From Schistocephalus solidus (lineage: Eukaryota; Platyhelminthes; Cestoda; Diphyllobothriidea; Diphyllobothriidae): 64,000 nt of DNA. Each line of letters begins with the position of its first letter. Positions within the stretch are counted from its first letter, which is position 1. The stretch is taken from assembly GCA_017591395.1 (NCBI GenBank), contig WEDG01001090.1:310001-374000 (forward strand), given 5' to 3'. The notes below the pieces were generated by a model that worked only from the letters and a program-made list of their open reading frames with translations, was not told the origin of the DNA and did no database searches. A program made the position numbers and the translations under genes. Shown here one piece after another: positions 33,876 through 48,000 of this stretch.

Positions 33876-34831
33876 TTAAACGATTCTTCTCCGAGAGTAG
33901 ATTGTTGATGTCAGCGTCATTTTCATCAAAACAGTCCTGGTGTTAACGGCCTGCATGTCCGAAGACTTCGAGGGCGGTGGACTGGATGACGTTTCGCAGG
34001 TGACCCAATAGTGTCTCCACGGTGGCTTATCATCAGGAGCCTGCAGGTCCTCCAGTTTCCATGTTATCTTGTTGCGTAAATCTAAACGGTTAGCAGGCAA
34101 AAATAGCAAAAGATTATTTAACTTACCTTGTGGTTGCTTACCTTGGGGCCTTCGTCCGAGTTTAAGTTGGAGCCTCATTTGGAGTTGACGAGGCGGTGAT
34201 CCGTCCAAACATCGGCACCGCGGATGGCCTTGCTCACCAGCACGTCCTGTCGATCTCGCCTCCAGAAAAGAACATAGTCCAGTAGCTGCCAGCGTCGCGA
34301 CTGAGGTGCATCCATGTGGCCTTCGGTACAGTCCACAGAAGGACATGCAGGTCCTCGTATATTTTGTCCTTAGCCACAGCAGAGCTCACCAATTGGAAGG
34401 GGGCGCAGACACTTATAATTGTGGTGAAATTTTCTCCCTCGAAGAGGCAGGTGGATGCTCATCAGGCGAGCATTCATACCCTGCGGCAGACAGGGCAGAA
34501 GTCCAACGATGTTTTTCTGGATGACAAAGGCAACGCCAGCGTCACGTTGCTCAGCCTTTGGCCGGTCGCTCCAGAGGAAGGTGTAGCCAGCCCCCACGTC
34601 ATCCAGCTGACCCTGCTTAGCTAATCTGGTCTCGCGGCGAGCAGCAATATCGCCCTTGTAGCGTGCTAGTTTCCGGGTGACTAGTGCCGTTCTTATTCCG
34701 ATTGGATGCTCCTCAGGCTGTCTAAAAGGGAACGAACATTGCAGGCTGCTAGTGTGAAAGGACTCACCCGAGCTGGTCAGTAAGCATGGCGCAGATCGAC
34801 AGGCATGGAGAGGCATAATCCGTGTCATCAT
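33876..34831 (-). pseudogene. LINE-X copy 2 endonuclease-like region
   Basis: On minus 34831-34370 gives [40 protein letters not shown] and NARLMSIHLPLRGR, the start of an EEP-type nuclease. The later piece (34346-33876) is in shifted frames. The region is more legible here than in copy 1. Confidence 0.65.
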
Positions 34832-34869
34832 CGAGGCCGCCTAGATTAGGCATGATCGCAGTCGTAACC

Positions 34870-37005
34870 AATACAAGAAAGTACAAGTAAGAATTTTGCT
34901 GAGTAGGTGTCCGACATTTTAACCATCAGTGTGTTATTGTTTGTCAGGAATTATCCGAAAGCTCCGAAGCAAGAATGCTGCAGGTGTGCACCTAAAGCCT
35001 GTCAGGTTGTCATAATTATTCCCTTGTCGATTTGAAGACAGTAAGGGCTGAAATGGTCCTTTGATGTTATTTTTAATTTTCTGAGACACAGTAGGAGAAA
35101 GCTGACCTTCAGTTCAAGCTCAAGCTTATACAGCCTAGTGCGAATAAAACCCTTGGATAAAACAAAATTATTCCATTTCGGAATGTCTGCATTTATTTAT
35201 CTGAAACTTTCTGGTATCTGCGTAGCTCAGTAGATTTCTAGAGTAACATTAAAATTGGAACATTGCCAGTGCGTGTTCACTCATTACGCTGCTATACTTG
35301 TCGATCACGGATATACGCATAACACTGCATGCGTTATTTTAACGCTACTAACCTTCGAAATTCGAGCTGAGTTTCGGAACAAGGAAAATCATCTTTATAT
35401 TTAACAAAGAGGACATTCAGGGCTAAAATATGCATCGGACTGATGAATAAAGTATTGACATTTCTAACGCTATTCTGCTTCTCACTCAACCTTTTCCAAA
35501 TGCTGTGTTTTGTGCGTAGGCGTAGTTAATAGGCTGTACCAATGACTGCGACTGCACCAGTGCGACAGGCCTACCAGACGCTCTCTGATCGACCCGAAGA
35601 CAACCCATAGTAAAGAACGAAAATAAAACGAAGGCCAACATCCATGCCGATGAGGCAATCTGCGTAGTGTTTGTGCATCTTAAGATGAAAGTAGTAGACA
35701 GGCGCCAGACAGGTTGCATAGACTAGTAAGCTCTGAGGACCTAAAAATGTATGTTTAGGGCATGACTGCAGAGGATTTAACACCAAAAAGGAGAGTATAA
35801 GTTAGGGAAATGTATCGTGATTTAACACTGAGTCATCTTGTTCGGCTGCTAGCACATAGTTGACGCTTAATGATGATACGGATTTCGTAGTTGTTTTCTG
35901 GCGACAGGCCTTAACATGAATAAAAATATGATTTACCAACGAAATTATTCAACTAATTATATTCCATATTAAATTGAAATTCTCTACCTCTTTAAACGAC
36001 ATGATGAAAATTTCATGGTCACGCTCACTTCCTTAGAAATTTAAACATGTAAGGGTTCGAAGTGAAGTCACTTGTTCTACATACTTTTATCACTGGATTA
36101 TGATCAAATGACATTATTACTATTAAAAGAATATTCGTAAACCTGCCGCATTCTTAAATTTAAACGCAAGTATTTTAAACCATATCACTTGAGAAGCATC
36201 CCTGATCCCTGGTGGATATATGTTAACAGAACTGAGCCTTTTCTCGCACTGCTTTCGCAAACAATAGATGGCTAAACCGCTACACGACAAACGATACTTG
36301 GATCTCAATTGCATTTTGGCAGGTTTTATCTGAACCTCAGTTCACCTTTTTCATGTTCAAGGTAAAGGTTTATGTAATTCACCCTCAGACATGTAAAGTA
36401 ATACAACTAAGTTATGGCCATGCAGCCACCACGAAGTGAGTAAATGAACAGTAGTCATGGTTGCGGTCATTCAGACATGTCGGTGTTAATTATAGTCTAT
36501 CTTGGACAAGGGGATAAGGCGTAGACGAGTCTAACAGAGAATTAGGCTAAGTTTCGTTGCTACACCTCAACACGGAAGGAGGCGGGAAAGAACCGCTTCG
36601 AATCAGTTTGGGCCAGGAAGTTTAAGGGCTTCTGCCATCGCAATTATCGAATGCCATAGGAACTTGGAGTGACTCGGCGGCATTTTATGGATGATTCGAA
36701 GTGCTTGATTAACGTCTACTCGGAGGCAGCTGACAGTCAGATGAGCCAAAATTGCTCCAGTGGTTGACCTTTTCATGCCTCGATCTAGCCAGGCAGGGGG
36801 TACTGCCACATCCACTTCACTATACATGCAGTTTTTCGAGCACCACAGGCCACCATACTAGAGAATGTGAGGTCATAGATTCACTTTGAAAAATGTTGAA
36901 AGGTGAACTTTTACATCTTTAAGTCGAGGAACCGGAATGCTTGAGAAAATTCGTCCTAAATTGACGGGTAGGTATGTGCGCGTAATAGGAGAAGTGATGT
37001 GACTT
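34870..37005 (-). mobile_element. LINE-X copy 2 leader
   Basis: Reverse complement of the left leader (310-811 joined to 3531-4850). It preserves the empty site of the nested LINE at about 36475-36495. Open stretches at 35719-35486 and 36827-36603 have partners in copy 1, but I see no protein family in them. Confidence 0.6.
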
Positions 37006-38084
37006 TATAGAAGTTCGTTCACTTTGTGCCCTCTAAATGTCACTGTAAGAAACAGCTCCTTCTTTTTACTCTTCAGAACTTTCGATTTCTATGTACGTTG
37101 TTCCATAAATTTCTTGATAGAGAAAGCCATTTGACAGTAGAAATTGCTTATCTGTCCCTGGAGAGTTACAGGAACAAGAGCCCGCCGTAACGAACGTGGC
37201 TTTGCCCTAAATTCCAGGGAAATTGGGATAAGATTAGGTTCAGGTTAAGGTAAGGACACATATATCCACTTGGTTGGCAGCATTGATATTCGATGGTACT
37301 CTTAGAGAAGGGACATATAAGCATTCCCTACCCTATTTCGTCGCAGTGTTTTGCGTAAAGGTGATTTCGTTATCCAATGCATCTGAAGTTTTACCTTGGG
37401 TATTTAGTATTGACCAAATAAGTGAAAAAAACTGCTGAAATTCGTGAATTGTCCTGTTCACGTTTTCTTACCAAATACACTTTTCCAAATGTTTTCCACA
37501 ACGGGTTTTACCAAGTAGTACATCTGGAATGAGGACGCAGACTTCATTTCTCTTGCCAAGGTGAGACGAACGTTGGGTGAGCCTGGAGGGCGTCCAAATC
37601 AAACCTCTCATCAGCCTTACAAATAAATGTCATCAACATTTTGAGATGAGCATTCAACTTTCTTTATACCCCAAGAGACCTGGTTTTTATCTAAGTTTTG
37701 TATTCACAAATCCGCCAGTGAAGGTCCCAAGTCTGATTAAATTGCTGCTTTCTCGATCTGGTGGCAAAAAGTGCCATCAACATTTAGTTCCTCCTCGTTG
37801 ATTTTCCTATAACTTACATATTTTAACTGCAAAGCTTGAGAAAGAATGATTCCAAATTACCGTTAGCTGACTCTGACCCTTTTAAAGTTTAATTCTTATT
37901 TGCCAATTATCCTCAGTCACCTGCTTATAAAGAAACTACCTGTCTTTTCCTGAAGTTGACCAGGAATTATGACAGCACATAAGAACAAATAAAGTCCAAC
38001 GGCGCCTGACCGTTGACCAAAAATGTTTTATACTAAATTGATGAGATCCAATATTCACTGCAAGAGCAAAATGATACTTTAGGT
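37006..38084. other. No gene seen
   Basis: No exon, domain or known repeat found between LINE-X copy 2 and R600 copy 2. Confidence 0.45.
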
Positions 38085-38650
38085 TCGACCGTCGTAGTTA
38101 CTACGATGTCCACCATGTTCGCAACAATGTGGGTGTTCAGGAACAGTGACTGGTGTTGCATTATGGTGAGAGCAGACTTTCGATGCCTACCTCACTCGAT
38201 GTTCCACACGCTAACCTGTGCACGGTGTCAAAGCATATTCAAGAAGGCCGAATGTGGGAGAAGGTGCAGGCCCATGTACTGTGGCCCACCATAAAGAAGG
38301 ACACAACAGCAAAGTTTTAGAGTGGCTCGGTGAGTGAGAGTGCCATGATAGTCACATTAAGAAGGAGCCATCGCTGCCTGATTCCCAGTCCACCATTCAG
38401 CCACTTAACCAAGAGCACACACTGGGCTGACCACTCGGACCGAGTTATCCTGTCAATTGGCAATCTTCCAAGCCAAGGGTTTTAGCGCACGGTGATTGTT
38501 TAAAGTGCGACAGATTGGTTAGAGTGAGGAAAATGCGCTGAACCGTCGATCTCACACCCTCCTGATCCCAGCATCTGGCCACCATTGGAGCCGGTCAGCT
38601 GTCCGATGCGGGAGTGGGCACACATCCCCCATGTACAGTCAGATTCACAT
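38085..38650 (+). repeat. Dispersed repeat R600, copy 2
   Basis: Second full-length-like copy of the 30005-30640 repeat, starting at cgaccgtcgtag. It ends about 80 bp upstream of the secreted-protein gene and could influence its promoter. Confidence 0.65.
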
Positions 38651-38714
38651 GCGTAGGCGTGGCCGCAAAAAATCAATATCAAACTAGGCGGCGTGTTTGA
38701 AATCTTGACTATCA

Positions 38715-38732
38715 TTATCCTGGCACAGAAGC
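38715..38732 (+). promoter_or_regulatory. Possible 3' splice acceptor just before the start codon
   Basis: The sequence attatcctggcacag| ends at 38728, four bases before the ATG. Flatworm genes are often trans-spliced close to the start codon. It could equally be a cis acceptor of an unseen 5' UTR exon. Confidence 0.3.
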
Positions 38733-39009
38733 ATGCTCCTCGTCCTTCTCCTCTCCGCCCTCACCTCCGGTGTATTCGGCGCCACGCATCAAAGCCAATG
38801 GTGCAATGATAAAAAAAATCCATGTCAAATATCCTACGCACCTTTCGACAGGTATCTCGATCATGTGCTTACGTCAGGAACCTGCACGTTCGTGGACGAT
38901 AAAAATGTAAAGATTGAAGTGCACAAGAAGACAGTAGAAGTTCGGAAGATGCGGCCGGGGGCCTACTTATGCGTTGGTCAAAACAAACAGCGGCGACTTT
39001 TTGTGTTCG
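38733..39009 (+). CDS. Exon 1: signal peptide and module A1
   Basis: The ATG opens a hydrophobic leader (LLVLLLSALTSGVFG), with probable cleavage after Gly16 before ATHQ. Module A1 follows with W-C-x6-C-x3-YA-x2-D-x-YL-x-H, then a second cysteine pair region (GTC, YLC). Exon 3 repeats the same pattern, which fixes the reading frame. The exon ends at ttcg|gtgagt, a strong donor, after 92 codons plus one base. The start is chosen because the signal peptide begins at this Met and an AG acceptor lies just upstream. Confidence 0.75.
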
Positions 39010-42000
39010 GTGAGTTAGCGTATTTTTTCTCCTTAGTAGGATGCGGGCTGAAGTGAATTCGGTATCCCCCGTGTTTCAGGTGGGATGACACGTGGAAGCC
39101 AGTCAAAAGTCTCGCGATAAATGAGCGACTTTTGATAAACAACTTCCAGATCATTACCTATTAGCTGCTAAAGTAACTTTTACATTTTGTTTAATGCAGG
39201 ATATTATACCATGCATGTCATGCAGGAATTCCGGTCCCATTTTAGACATCTAGTAATGCAAGAAGAGATCATACTGATTTACATAAAGATTGGAAATGAA
39301 TTTGGGTTACAGATGAAGATGTGAAGATGTCACGTGCAAGTGACGTATTTCCTGTAATAGATAAAAATTTTGGATAAATTTAATCAGGCAAATAGCATTA
39401 CCTATAGCATTCCTATACGAAGCTGTCCATTGTTAATGTGGCTGTGGGCGGGCGTTGAGTTGATAATCTTAACCTCTACGCGACTTATTTCTTGGAGTTA
39501 TAATAGGATATTTCTTCTGAAACAACTTCAAAAATCAAGTTTTTATAGGAAAGGGACTCTTTCTAAAATTTGTTCAGCTTTTCGCGTCATTGGACTTCAG
39601 TCAGACTCATCTGACTTGGAATTGCCTACCAAATGATCTCTTTTTTAAAATGCAGCTGTTTAAAATTTTAAGCGACGATGAACGTACCACCTTTGGGTGT
39701 GCTTTATTCGCCTGTTTGCATGGTCCTTCCCTGAAGGCACCCCACCGGACACGATTTCAATCGTCTTTGATCCAATGCTTCCATCGGTGCACTTTGCGCG
39801 AGGCACATACACGGCTTTGCTTTCACTGAAGGTTCCACGAGACGATAAGTTTTTCCATGATTGGTTGGCATCGGTACGGAAGCCTCAGTCAAAAAGCCGG
39901 ATCTTGCTCAATGGACAGCCAGTGAACGTTCAAACGGGCCATGAAGGCTTCGTTAGAATTATACCACCTTACGATCACCAGTTCATGGAGCTCCAAAACC
40001 AAAATGCTACAATGAAGTTGAACGAGGGATTTCCAGGGACGAAGGGCGTTTATGTCACCAGTCTGACCCACGAAGAACGATTTCGATTTACTTTAACAAA
40101 AGGTGCGTTTGCGAAGAGTATCTTTCTGTAATGTGTTTCCATGTTGAGTGAGCAGAACCTGCTAGAGACACCAATTTTTATTCAAACGGGGATATTTATC
40201 TTTGGCTTTCCTTAACTTTCAAAAATGCTCATCCTGAAGCAGATAGTTTTCATTTTATGGATAACCGTTCAGTTGTCTACCCGAAGCTAAAGCCTTACGT
40301 GCCCTCAAGGAATTATTGCACATGCTCGAATCTCTAAGGGAATTCTTACTTGGTGATTCTGCGAATATTTGATGAATTGGAACGGAAAGTCTACGACTAT
40401 GGGTTCGAGTGAGAATGCATAACATCAGTCCAGTGAACCGTCTTTTTCTAAACTGCTACCTGGGCCTCACCTATTGGCATCTATTTGAGACCAGAATACC
40501 TTCAACATAATTGACTCCCCTAAAGCGTTAAATGGAAGCATGACATTATTAGCAGCTTTTGACTATGTCTTAAATGTGACGGGAAGAGACACTTGCTAAA
40601 ATGGGTTAAAACAAGTACAAACAATTGTTCTCAGGGGATGCTTTCGAAATGCAGACTGAAATTGATGGTCCTATAGCCAAACATTTGTTCAGTATTCCCA
40701 GTTTGGAAGACCAGGACGTTTAACAGGAAGTTGTAGAGGAGATGAACAGGTGGATTCTTGAACCGCAACGGAAAGTGGTGACACGGTAAGATCAAGCATA
40801 GTTTTCCATGTTCGATGCTCTATAATAAGCAACCTGCACCGCAACCCTGCGGATAATCAGCACATATAGGCAGGTTAAGTACTTTATAGCCACTGCACTA
40901 TATAACTTTAATCTATACAAAGAAATAGTAACGACAATTATAGAGATGGCCGAGAAGGTAACTTCTGGTTACCTAACCGCCGGCAGTCAGCAATACCTCA
41001 CCTGATGTCCCGATGACCCGGAATTCGAACCCGGATTCGTCGGCCATGGTACAATATAAATTGGAACCACGGACCCTTCATGCAATAATTAATATGCAGA
41101 TGAATATAACCAGCAAAGACCAGGGGGCCTAGAATGGTCATTACTGACTTCGTACCCGTCGTCAGCCAGTCATACGCAACCCCAGATGGTGCACCACCCG
41201 AGAACAAGTGAATTCCCTTAGCCATCGGTGAGCTTTTATCATTAATACTCATTTTAAAAACTGACAGAGCAATGGGCATGGCGTTGCATGACGTTGTGTT
41301 CAATGAGTAAGTATTGCGATGTTGAATTCCAGATTATCCAAACTCGACTGTGGAATCGAATGAGACAGTGTGTGTGGAGGGGGAACAAGTGCCTCGGTCA
41401 TGCACATTGTCCTATTCAGTACTCTTAGACGGGACAGGTGGCTGGCCGTGTTTGCGCACATTATCTGGTGGAGGGGGAGCTATTTTTGCCAAATCAGCCA
41501 GATGGACGTCATTTGTTTCAGGATATCATTTAACCAGTTCACTCAATTCGCCAAATGACACTTGGTGCTCTGAGTCTCCCTTCGCACAGAACGCCCTCTG
41601 CTTGTGAACGGGCAACAACAATTGAGATCAATTAAGCGCCGTGACATTTTTCAGTCGTTAAACACCAACCCCATACAAAATGTGTTCATCTGTAAATGAA
41701 GCATGTAGTATACAGCGTTGTGCGCTCCATTCCATCTATGCTTTCTTGCTTGCCGATTCCTCATCGACGTTTTCTGACAAACTTTCCGTCCAAGCAGCTG
41801 AATAACCCGAAAGTTCACTCGATGGAGATGCTATAAATGTCGGTATGCAGTATATTACTTATTTAACTCAATTTTAGATTACAGTGAGCGGATTGTTTGC
41901 TCAGCACGTACACACATCCTCACCTGCTGTCACTCGTCCATTTCCTGAAAAGGATAATCCGTGATTCAGCTGGCGAATAGGCCTTATATACGTAGAGAGA

Positions 42001-45000
42001 TTATCATCTATGTATTTGGGTGCCATTCTCACTAACCGAAAAATTCGATATAGGCAAATTACAAGTGAATTCCATGAACTCATCATAAGCAATTTATCTA
42101 AGCTAAATCACTTAATTTAGGCTAGGACAAATGGATATGCCCTGTGTAAAATGTCGACCATCACCATAGGCCTTTCGCCTGACCGTTAAGTTTGTCACTC
42201 GTAGTTCCCAACAGTATTATGAATAAAAACCACTTGTCAGGACATATGGACCAAGTAATAAATACATATTGTTCGTAGGGTCATAAACGAGAGTACAGTC
42301 GTTGCATAGCAATCGAAACATAGATTCAAAACCAAACATGAACACCGAAAGGTTATTTAAATGCTTAATAAACAACACGCAGTAGCGATTGGAACGTGGG
42401 GGGTGGGGGGAGAAGAAAAAGAACAATAACCCTTTCACGTACGCAATCTGAAAGACCTACTGCCAATACCACCGATGGAAAGGCAGAGCCATAGGGACCA
42501 TAACTTGATTAAGCTAGGTGCTTACTCTTAGCGAAAATCTTCTATAAGTGAATTTTCACTGATGTACAAGAAAGACAACATATCAGATTCGATAGTTCGA
42601 CACTACGAAACGCGGTTAGTGCATACCGGTTTATGAGGTCATTATCGACAGTTCGACCGTCGATTCCGGTGAGTTCCACCGTATGCTCCACAGGAGGGTG
42701 GTACATAGACAGTGACTTGCGCTTGCATTAGATTTGAGCGAGCGTGGAATTGCGCTGCATTTAACGTAAGTTTTCTTCCCTCAATCGCCTGTGTCTGGTG
42801 TAAGATAACGAGTCAAGTTTAGGCAGGATCCAAAACTTACTAAATTTTGATACAGCTTTGATAAATCTTGACGAATGTACATATGCTGGTAGGTTTGCAA
42901 ATGATAATTCAGTGAGCCAGGATATGGTAGCACTGTCTGTTCAGATCTCATTGTCGTCACCAGCTCTACGTCACTTGGAAAGATATTCAACGCTCCCAGT
43001 CTCCACGCTTCCCATCTAAATATTTCCTTTCTGTAAAATAACGTAAAGGCGCAAAAGATTGAATGACGGTAATCTTATGTAATCTGCAGTAACTCGAACA
43101 CAAGCCACGCGAAACTTTCCACCACGGTGCTCTTTGGAGCACTGTTTTTAGGGTGGAAGCTAACGCCTGGTCCTAGCAGACCGACTGCTCTACGACCGGA
43201 CTCACGTAACCGACTAACAAACTGAAGACATCGAGTCAATGAGAAGACAGGGTGAACATTAATAGTGACTGTTTGCCTGATTCTTTGATAGCCTGCAAGT
43301 TCCAGTAGTCAATACGGATTGACTCTTAATCAGAATGCTCATTTACCTACGGGCCTTCATGGTTACCAGTAGAAATCTGTACCAATTGGTCTCCGCGGTA
43401 CCGTAGGATGTAGTGAATTAATATATCTGCAAACTGCACGAAGGTTTTCGATGGTATTTGGATGTGTTTCCCCGTCTCTCACTGCCAATGAATAGAGCAG
43501 CAATCTGTGAGCAAAATAAAAAGTGTAGCATCGCCTATTTCTAGGACTGGTAATAATGAGTACCATTTCTGTCAGATACTAAATGATCATACATTTTTCA
43601 GAACCAAATGGTTGACTCCCGACTTAAGGTAAACAATTCTGATGCTTTAATGCGCTTGTACAAAACATGAGGCCAAGTACGTGCTCTCTATTGGTTGTTC
43701 ATCCTGGATACATTAAGACATCAGATACCTGATCGATTAGGGCCCTTGAGTAGAATGTCTGTCGTTAATTATAGCTCTTTGGGTTTTGTTTATTTGATTA
43801 TACAGGTTTCAAAGAAGATGATAGCAAGTGGTGCGTTGATGGTAGGTACGTCTGCAATGTGGCCTACGCTCACCTGGACAAATACCTGAGTCACTATCAA
43901 ACGACAGGTTATGTAAGTTTCTACGGACGAGGCCCAAGATTCAACGTTCGGAAAGACAGTCCAACAACTCACCAGATGCAAGGTGGGATCTACCGGGTGT
44001 TCCATGCTGGAGTTCCGAAAGAACATTGGCTGATACTTTACAGTACATAATTGTTTTAGTATGTTCAATTTGGTTGTGCATTTTTCTACTGAACCTGAGT
44101 GAAAAAGTGTCTTAGCATATGAAATAACGGGCTAATCATGTTAAGAATCGTATATCAGCATATTGCGTGGGTGTTTAGAGTCATCGACGCTAGCAATAAA
44201 TGAAACGTGTCCGATGCAATCGGATACCATGCCCTTGAAGGTGCTTGTAGCAAGAGGCTGTCTTAAGTACATTTATAACCCAATGGCTAGTTTTCCCTGT
44301 TTGTCAAAAGGAAGAAGTACAAAATCGCATTTAGTACAGCTGTCAGAGAATTTTCTGAAATTGTGCTAATCCGAGCCCGATGTCGATACTTAGAGTTAAA
44401 CTGTCGTTCTCGACGATGTCTGCCTTATGCGCCATAGCAGGGTGGTGCAAGGTCGGCGACTTGTGTTGGATTATATTGAGCGTAGACTCACTGCATCTAC
44501 CTCACTTTTGATACAGAATATGAGGTGGCGCTCATCGGGGATAAAGTTTTATGCTCAATCTTCGTTTGTGGTCAAAACTACAACGTGATTGGCCTGAGGA
44601 AATGGGTTGTCACTTGTGATGTTCATGTCCACTTCGACTTCTCTGATGTGACTGATTTCCCGTACTGCATTTTACACCGTGCATATGCAAAGATACATAT
44701 CTGCTACCCATTATATCTATTTAGGATAAAATAAGTGACGAGGTAGGTCGCTGGGTGTACCTAAATTACCAACCCTGAGTTAGGCGAAGAGTGTGACTGT
44801 AGTCTCCAGCATTTGCATCGTGTTTGGCATATTCTTCATTGATTTAAATTGCTCAGTCTTATCTGTCGTACTCTTTTGACGCTTACGCTTCTTAAAGGTT
44901 TTAGTCTATTGCTAGCCATTTGGTCAGCTGTGTTTGAACAGCTGCGTGAAATCTTCAGATTCAAAAATTCAGTGGCAGCTTTTTTCTTCATTTCACAATA

Positions 45001-48000
45001 AACATTACCTATTTGGAATCTTTTTGTGTAGTTCAGGCTTCCTGTTTGATACCACACATACGGGCAGAAATGCACAGTGGAGTCTACCATTTCGGCTGCA
45101 TTTTGAGCTTTGTGCTTGTAACGGTTAGTAAATGGTTGCATTAACAAGGAGATTCTGCAGACTATTTCTCGATTCCAGGCCTTAACCTGTGATTTTTAGA
45201 CACCATGCTAAGTACTTGCAGTTACTCATCAGTGGTCCTGTTCTACCTTCCTATTAGGCTACTACTGGGCAAGGATTACTTGTATGGGAATATAAATTAT
45301 CCATCCAAGTAATGAAGGTGTCTCTATGCGTAATTTATGTAGGTGTAAATATGCTCTTGCCGTTATTCTGACACTAGCCCTAACATTCACTTAAACCATA
45401 ACCCTCACCTTATTCCGAGCCCTGCAGGTAACTCTAACCACAATATTAGCCTATAACGTAAGCTTAAATTGATCTGTATGATTCACCATAAACCTAACCA
45501 TAATTTCGATGTAATTTAGAGTAACGCTACCATATTGCGGACGGTTCCGGTCCTGAGGTCATATTTAGGCGTCAATATACGTTTTCGCGACCCTATATTC
45601 TAATGTAGAAAGCGATACAAGATCAAGGGCAAGGCGATCAGGCACAGTGCAACTACAGCACTTTGATTCCGATCATTATGATATTAAGACTGACGACCGA
45701 GACGACGGTGGTTGTGACGACAGTTACTGGGGCGACGGCGATGATTATACTCATAAGGGTAACCCTGACTTTGGATGTTAATGCAGGATCTGATAATTTG
45801 ATGGAGTGGCTATTGGTATGTTGTGTCACCTTGGGTTTGGCTCAATCAACTTCTCGTGTTCGAGTGTTGCGATCAATGTTTCATTGGCATGGCACCCAAG
45901 TTGTTGTCATTTCCGTTTCTACGGTAAATGTGAAGGTTCACTCTCACTTTGAATTTTTCTTCAATTGCAAAAATAAAATAAAAATAGTGTTTTGCTGGGC
46001 GCGTAGAGTCTCATCAGTCCAGTATTTTTATTTTTCATAGAGCTTACGTTTCCTTAGTCGATTGGCTTCAACTTTCACAGTTTATTTCTACGTCAGTTTT
46101 CTAAGGTCCGACGATCTGGTTACTCAGTTCTACTGTCATTGTAATTTTTTTCGACCATTTGTGTGCAGCCCTTAAGTTTTTATTATATCTTTGATTCTAA
46201 ACTCCTCCTTTGCATGTCTCACCGGTTATAGCGCAATTTTATCGCTTTAAAACCCACTCAGCAGACATCAACCCGATTAACTTATGCGTTTCCGTAATTT
46301 AAAGGTGCAGAGTGCCTGATTCGATTCCAAGGCCCACCTTGTTAATGTTCATTCCCATGACCCAAATTAACACATCAAACATCTATGACTGATCTGGGAA
46401 GAGTTTAGCTCTAAAGTGTCCATGGGTTTACTCCATACTGTAACGCAGACTGTACGTCAACAGGGCACTGGTTAAGTTTTCATTTTGCAGCTGGACATTT
46501 GAGGAATTTTACAGTGTGCGATTCCTTACACTGCCGCTGTTCAATTTTTGTTATTTATGACTTTTGTACGGGCGTGAAGTTGTTTAATTCTGCTGATAAT
46601 TTTATCGGTGTGATACTTAGCGAACTAATCGTTTGTGCAGCGCTAGCGCTTGTTACAGTCTATTGACATTTCAATTGCCTTCTCCTGCATCATTTATTTT
46701 GGGTGAGCCTGGTGAACATCTTTGTCAAATTGAAGATGATGAGTTACAGAAAACACGTGTTCACTGACTTGACTTTCATAATTGTAGAAAGTTATGAATT
46801 GGTTAGGCCTCAATGTTTGGAGTTTTTTCCCATCTTTTGAAAGCCTCACGTTGTCTGCGGGAGAGAGCTCAAATCCAGTATTCGAAAGAGTTTAAGGGCT
46901 GATTAGTTTAAGGGGACCTTTGCATAACCATCGCTTATAAATTAAATTTTGCTCCGATTTTAAGAGATTGATTGGAACCACCGATTTTTCCCCGACTTAA
47001 TTTTAGTATTTTACCGGTTTTATTTACGGCTTCGGAAATTTAATTGATATCCAGAATTTGCGTCCTGAAGGGATTTCGGTCGACTCTGACTAAGACAACC
47101 ATATAAATGGGTTGAAACTTTTTAGCTCGACGCTTTAATACTTCCAGTTTCTTTCACATAAGCGCTTCTAGACTGCACTTAGGGGCGGAAACATTGGGCC
47201 GATGGAAATTGATTGCAAAAGATGGGTCGATTCCTTTCTCACCCAAATGCCACTTGGTCTTCTCTGATTTGCGAATCATCCAAGAGCTTTGTATTTACCG
47301 AAGGTATTGTTGCAGTTTTTGGCAGCACTTGGCAAATATATTTAGTTCGAAAGGGATTTGATGCTCTCTTACGCTTGATATCTTTGCTAAAAAAGTAAAG
47401 GCAGATACCGTGCTGAGCGTAGAACGCTTTCTATTGTCGCCGGCGCGTAGATCCCAGGACCTCCACCACATAGAGGTAGAATCTACCCTGCTGTCAGCAG
47501 TAGCCGTTTTCAGTGTAGATGGTTTTTTTCCATCATGTAGCCTGATTTTACGTGGATACGTTTGGTCCATGCTCCACACCAGGCACTCACCCCCAAACAT
47601 GCTGTCCATATACGACAAACAAACCAGTCAATCTGTTGTTATGTGTTTTGCTAGGGTAATGCAACGGACGGCGAAGCTATAGGGCGTTTGGACCTGTCAA
47701 CGAACAGACGAAAGTTACTATTATCAATATGGTTTCTAAGCGATGCAAGTGAGAGTGTCTACATCAGGAATTTTTATCATAGCCAGCCTATCGAAATGAC
47801 GTTTGATATATTTGAATCCTAAGGAAATACTGCGTCTGAGTTATCGGACGAAGGAGATGTATTTCAAACTTCGAAGATTGCCTAGCTCGATGCGCCTGCC
47901 TTATCTATGGTCCATAGGATTGGGCACAAGGTTGCGTAAACGTGTCTTGAACGTAAAGTGACTTTTTTTACTGAGGCGCCGATGAATCCTATCACCGCCA

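Larger units (their letters stand above)
30900..37005 (-). mobile_element. LINE-X copy 2 (uninterrupted but dead)
   Basis: Second copy of the element at 310-9786, in opposite orientation and without the two nested insertions. The 5' end is at about 37005 and the 3' end at about 30900. It shows the full order: leader, endonuclease, RT, connector, zinc fingers. The leader is about 95 percent or more identical to copy 1 by eye, while the RT region is nearer 85-88 percent. All domains are frame-shifted. Confidence 0.7.
40103..43805 (+). other. Intron 2: content
   Basis: Holds a minus-strand SINE (40985-41225) and a short R600 piece (42650-42790). Otherwise nothing is recognisable. Confidence 0.6.

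Noticed and set aside
44525..44734. Open frame after a gatacag acceptor-like site with four cysteines (LCSIFVCG...VTCDV...PYC), considered as an extra exon of the modular gene
   Set aside because: It does not align with A, B, C or D, lies at the edge of an R600 fragment, and has no credible donor in phase 1.
45663..46040. 125-codon open frame
   Set aside because: Driven by a GAC/GATG-rich low-complexity stretch; no domain or splice context.
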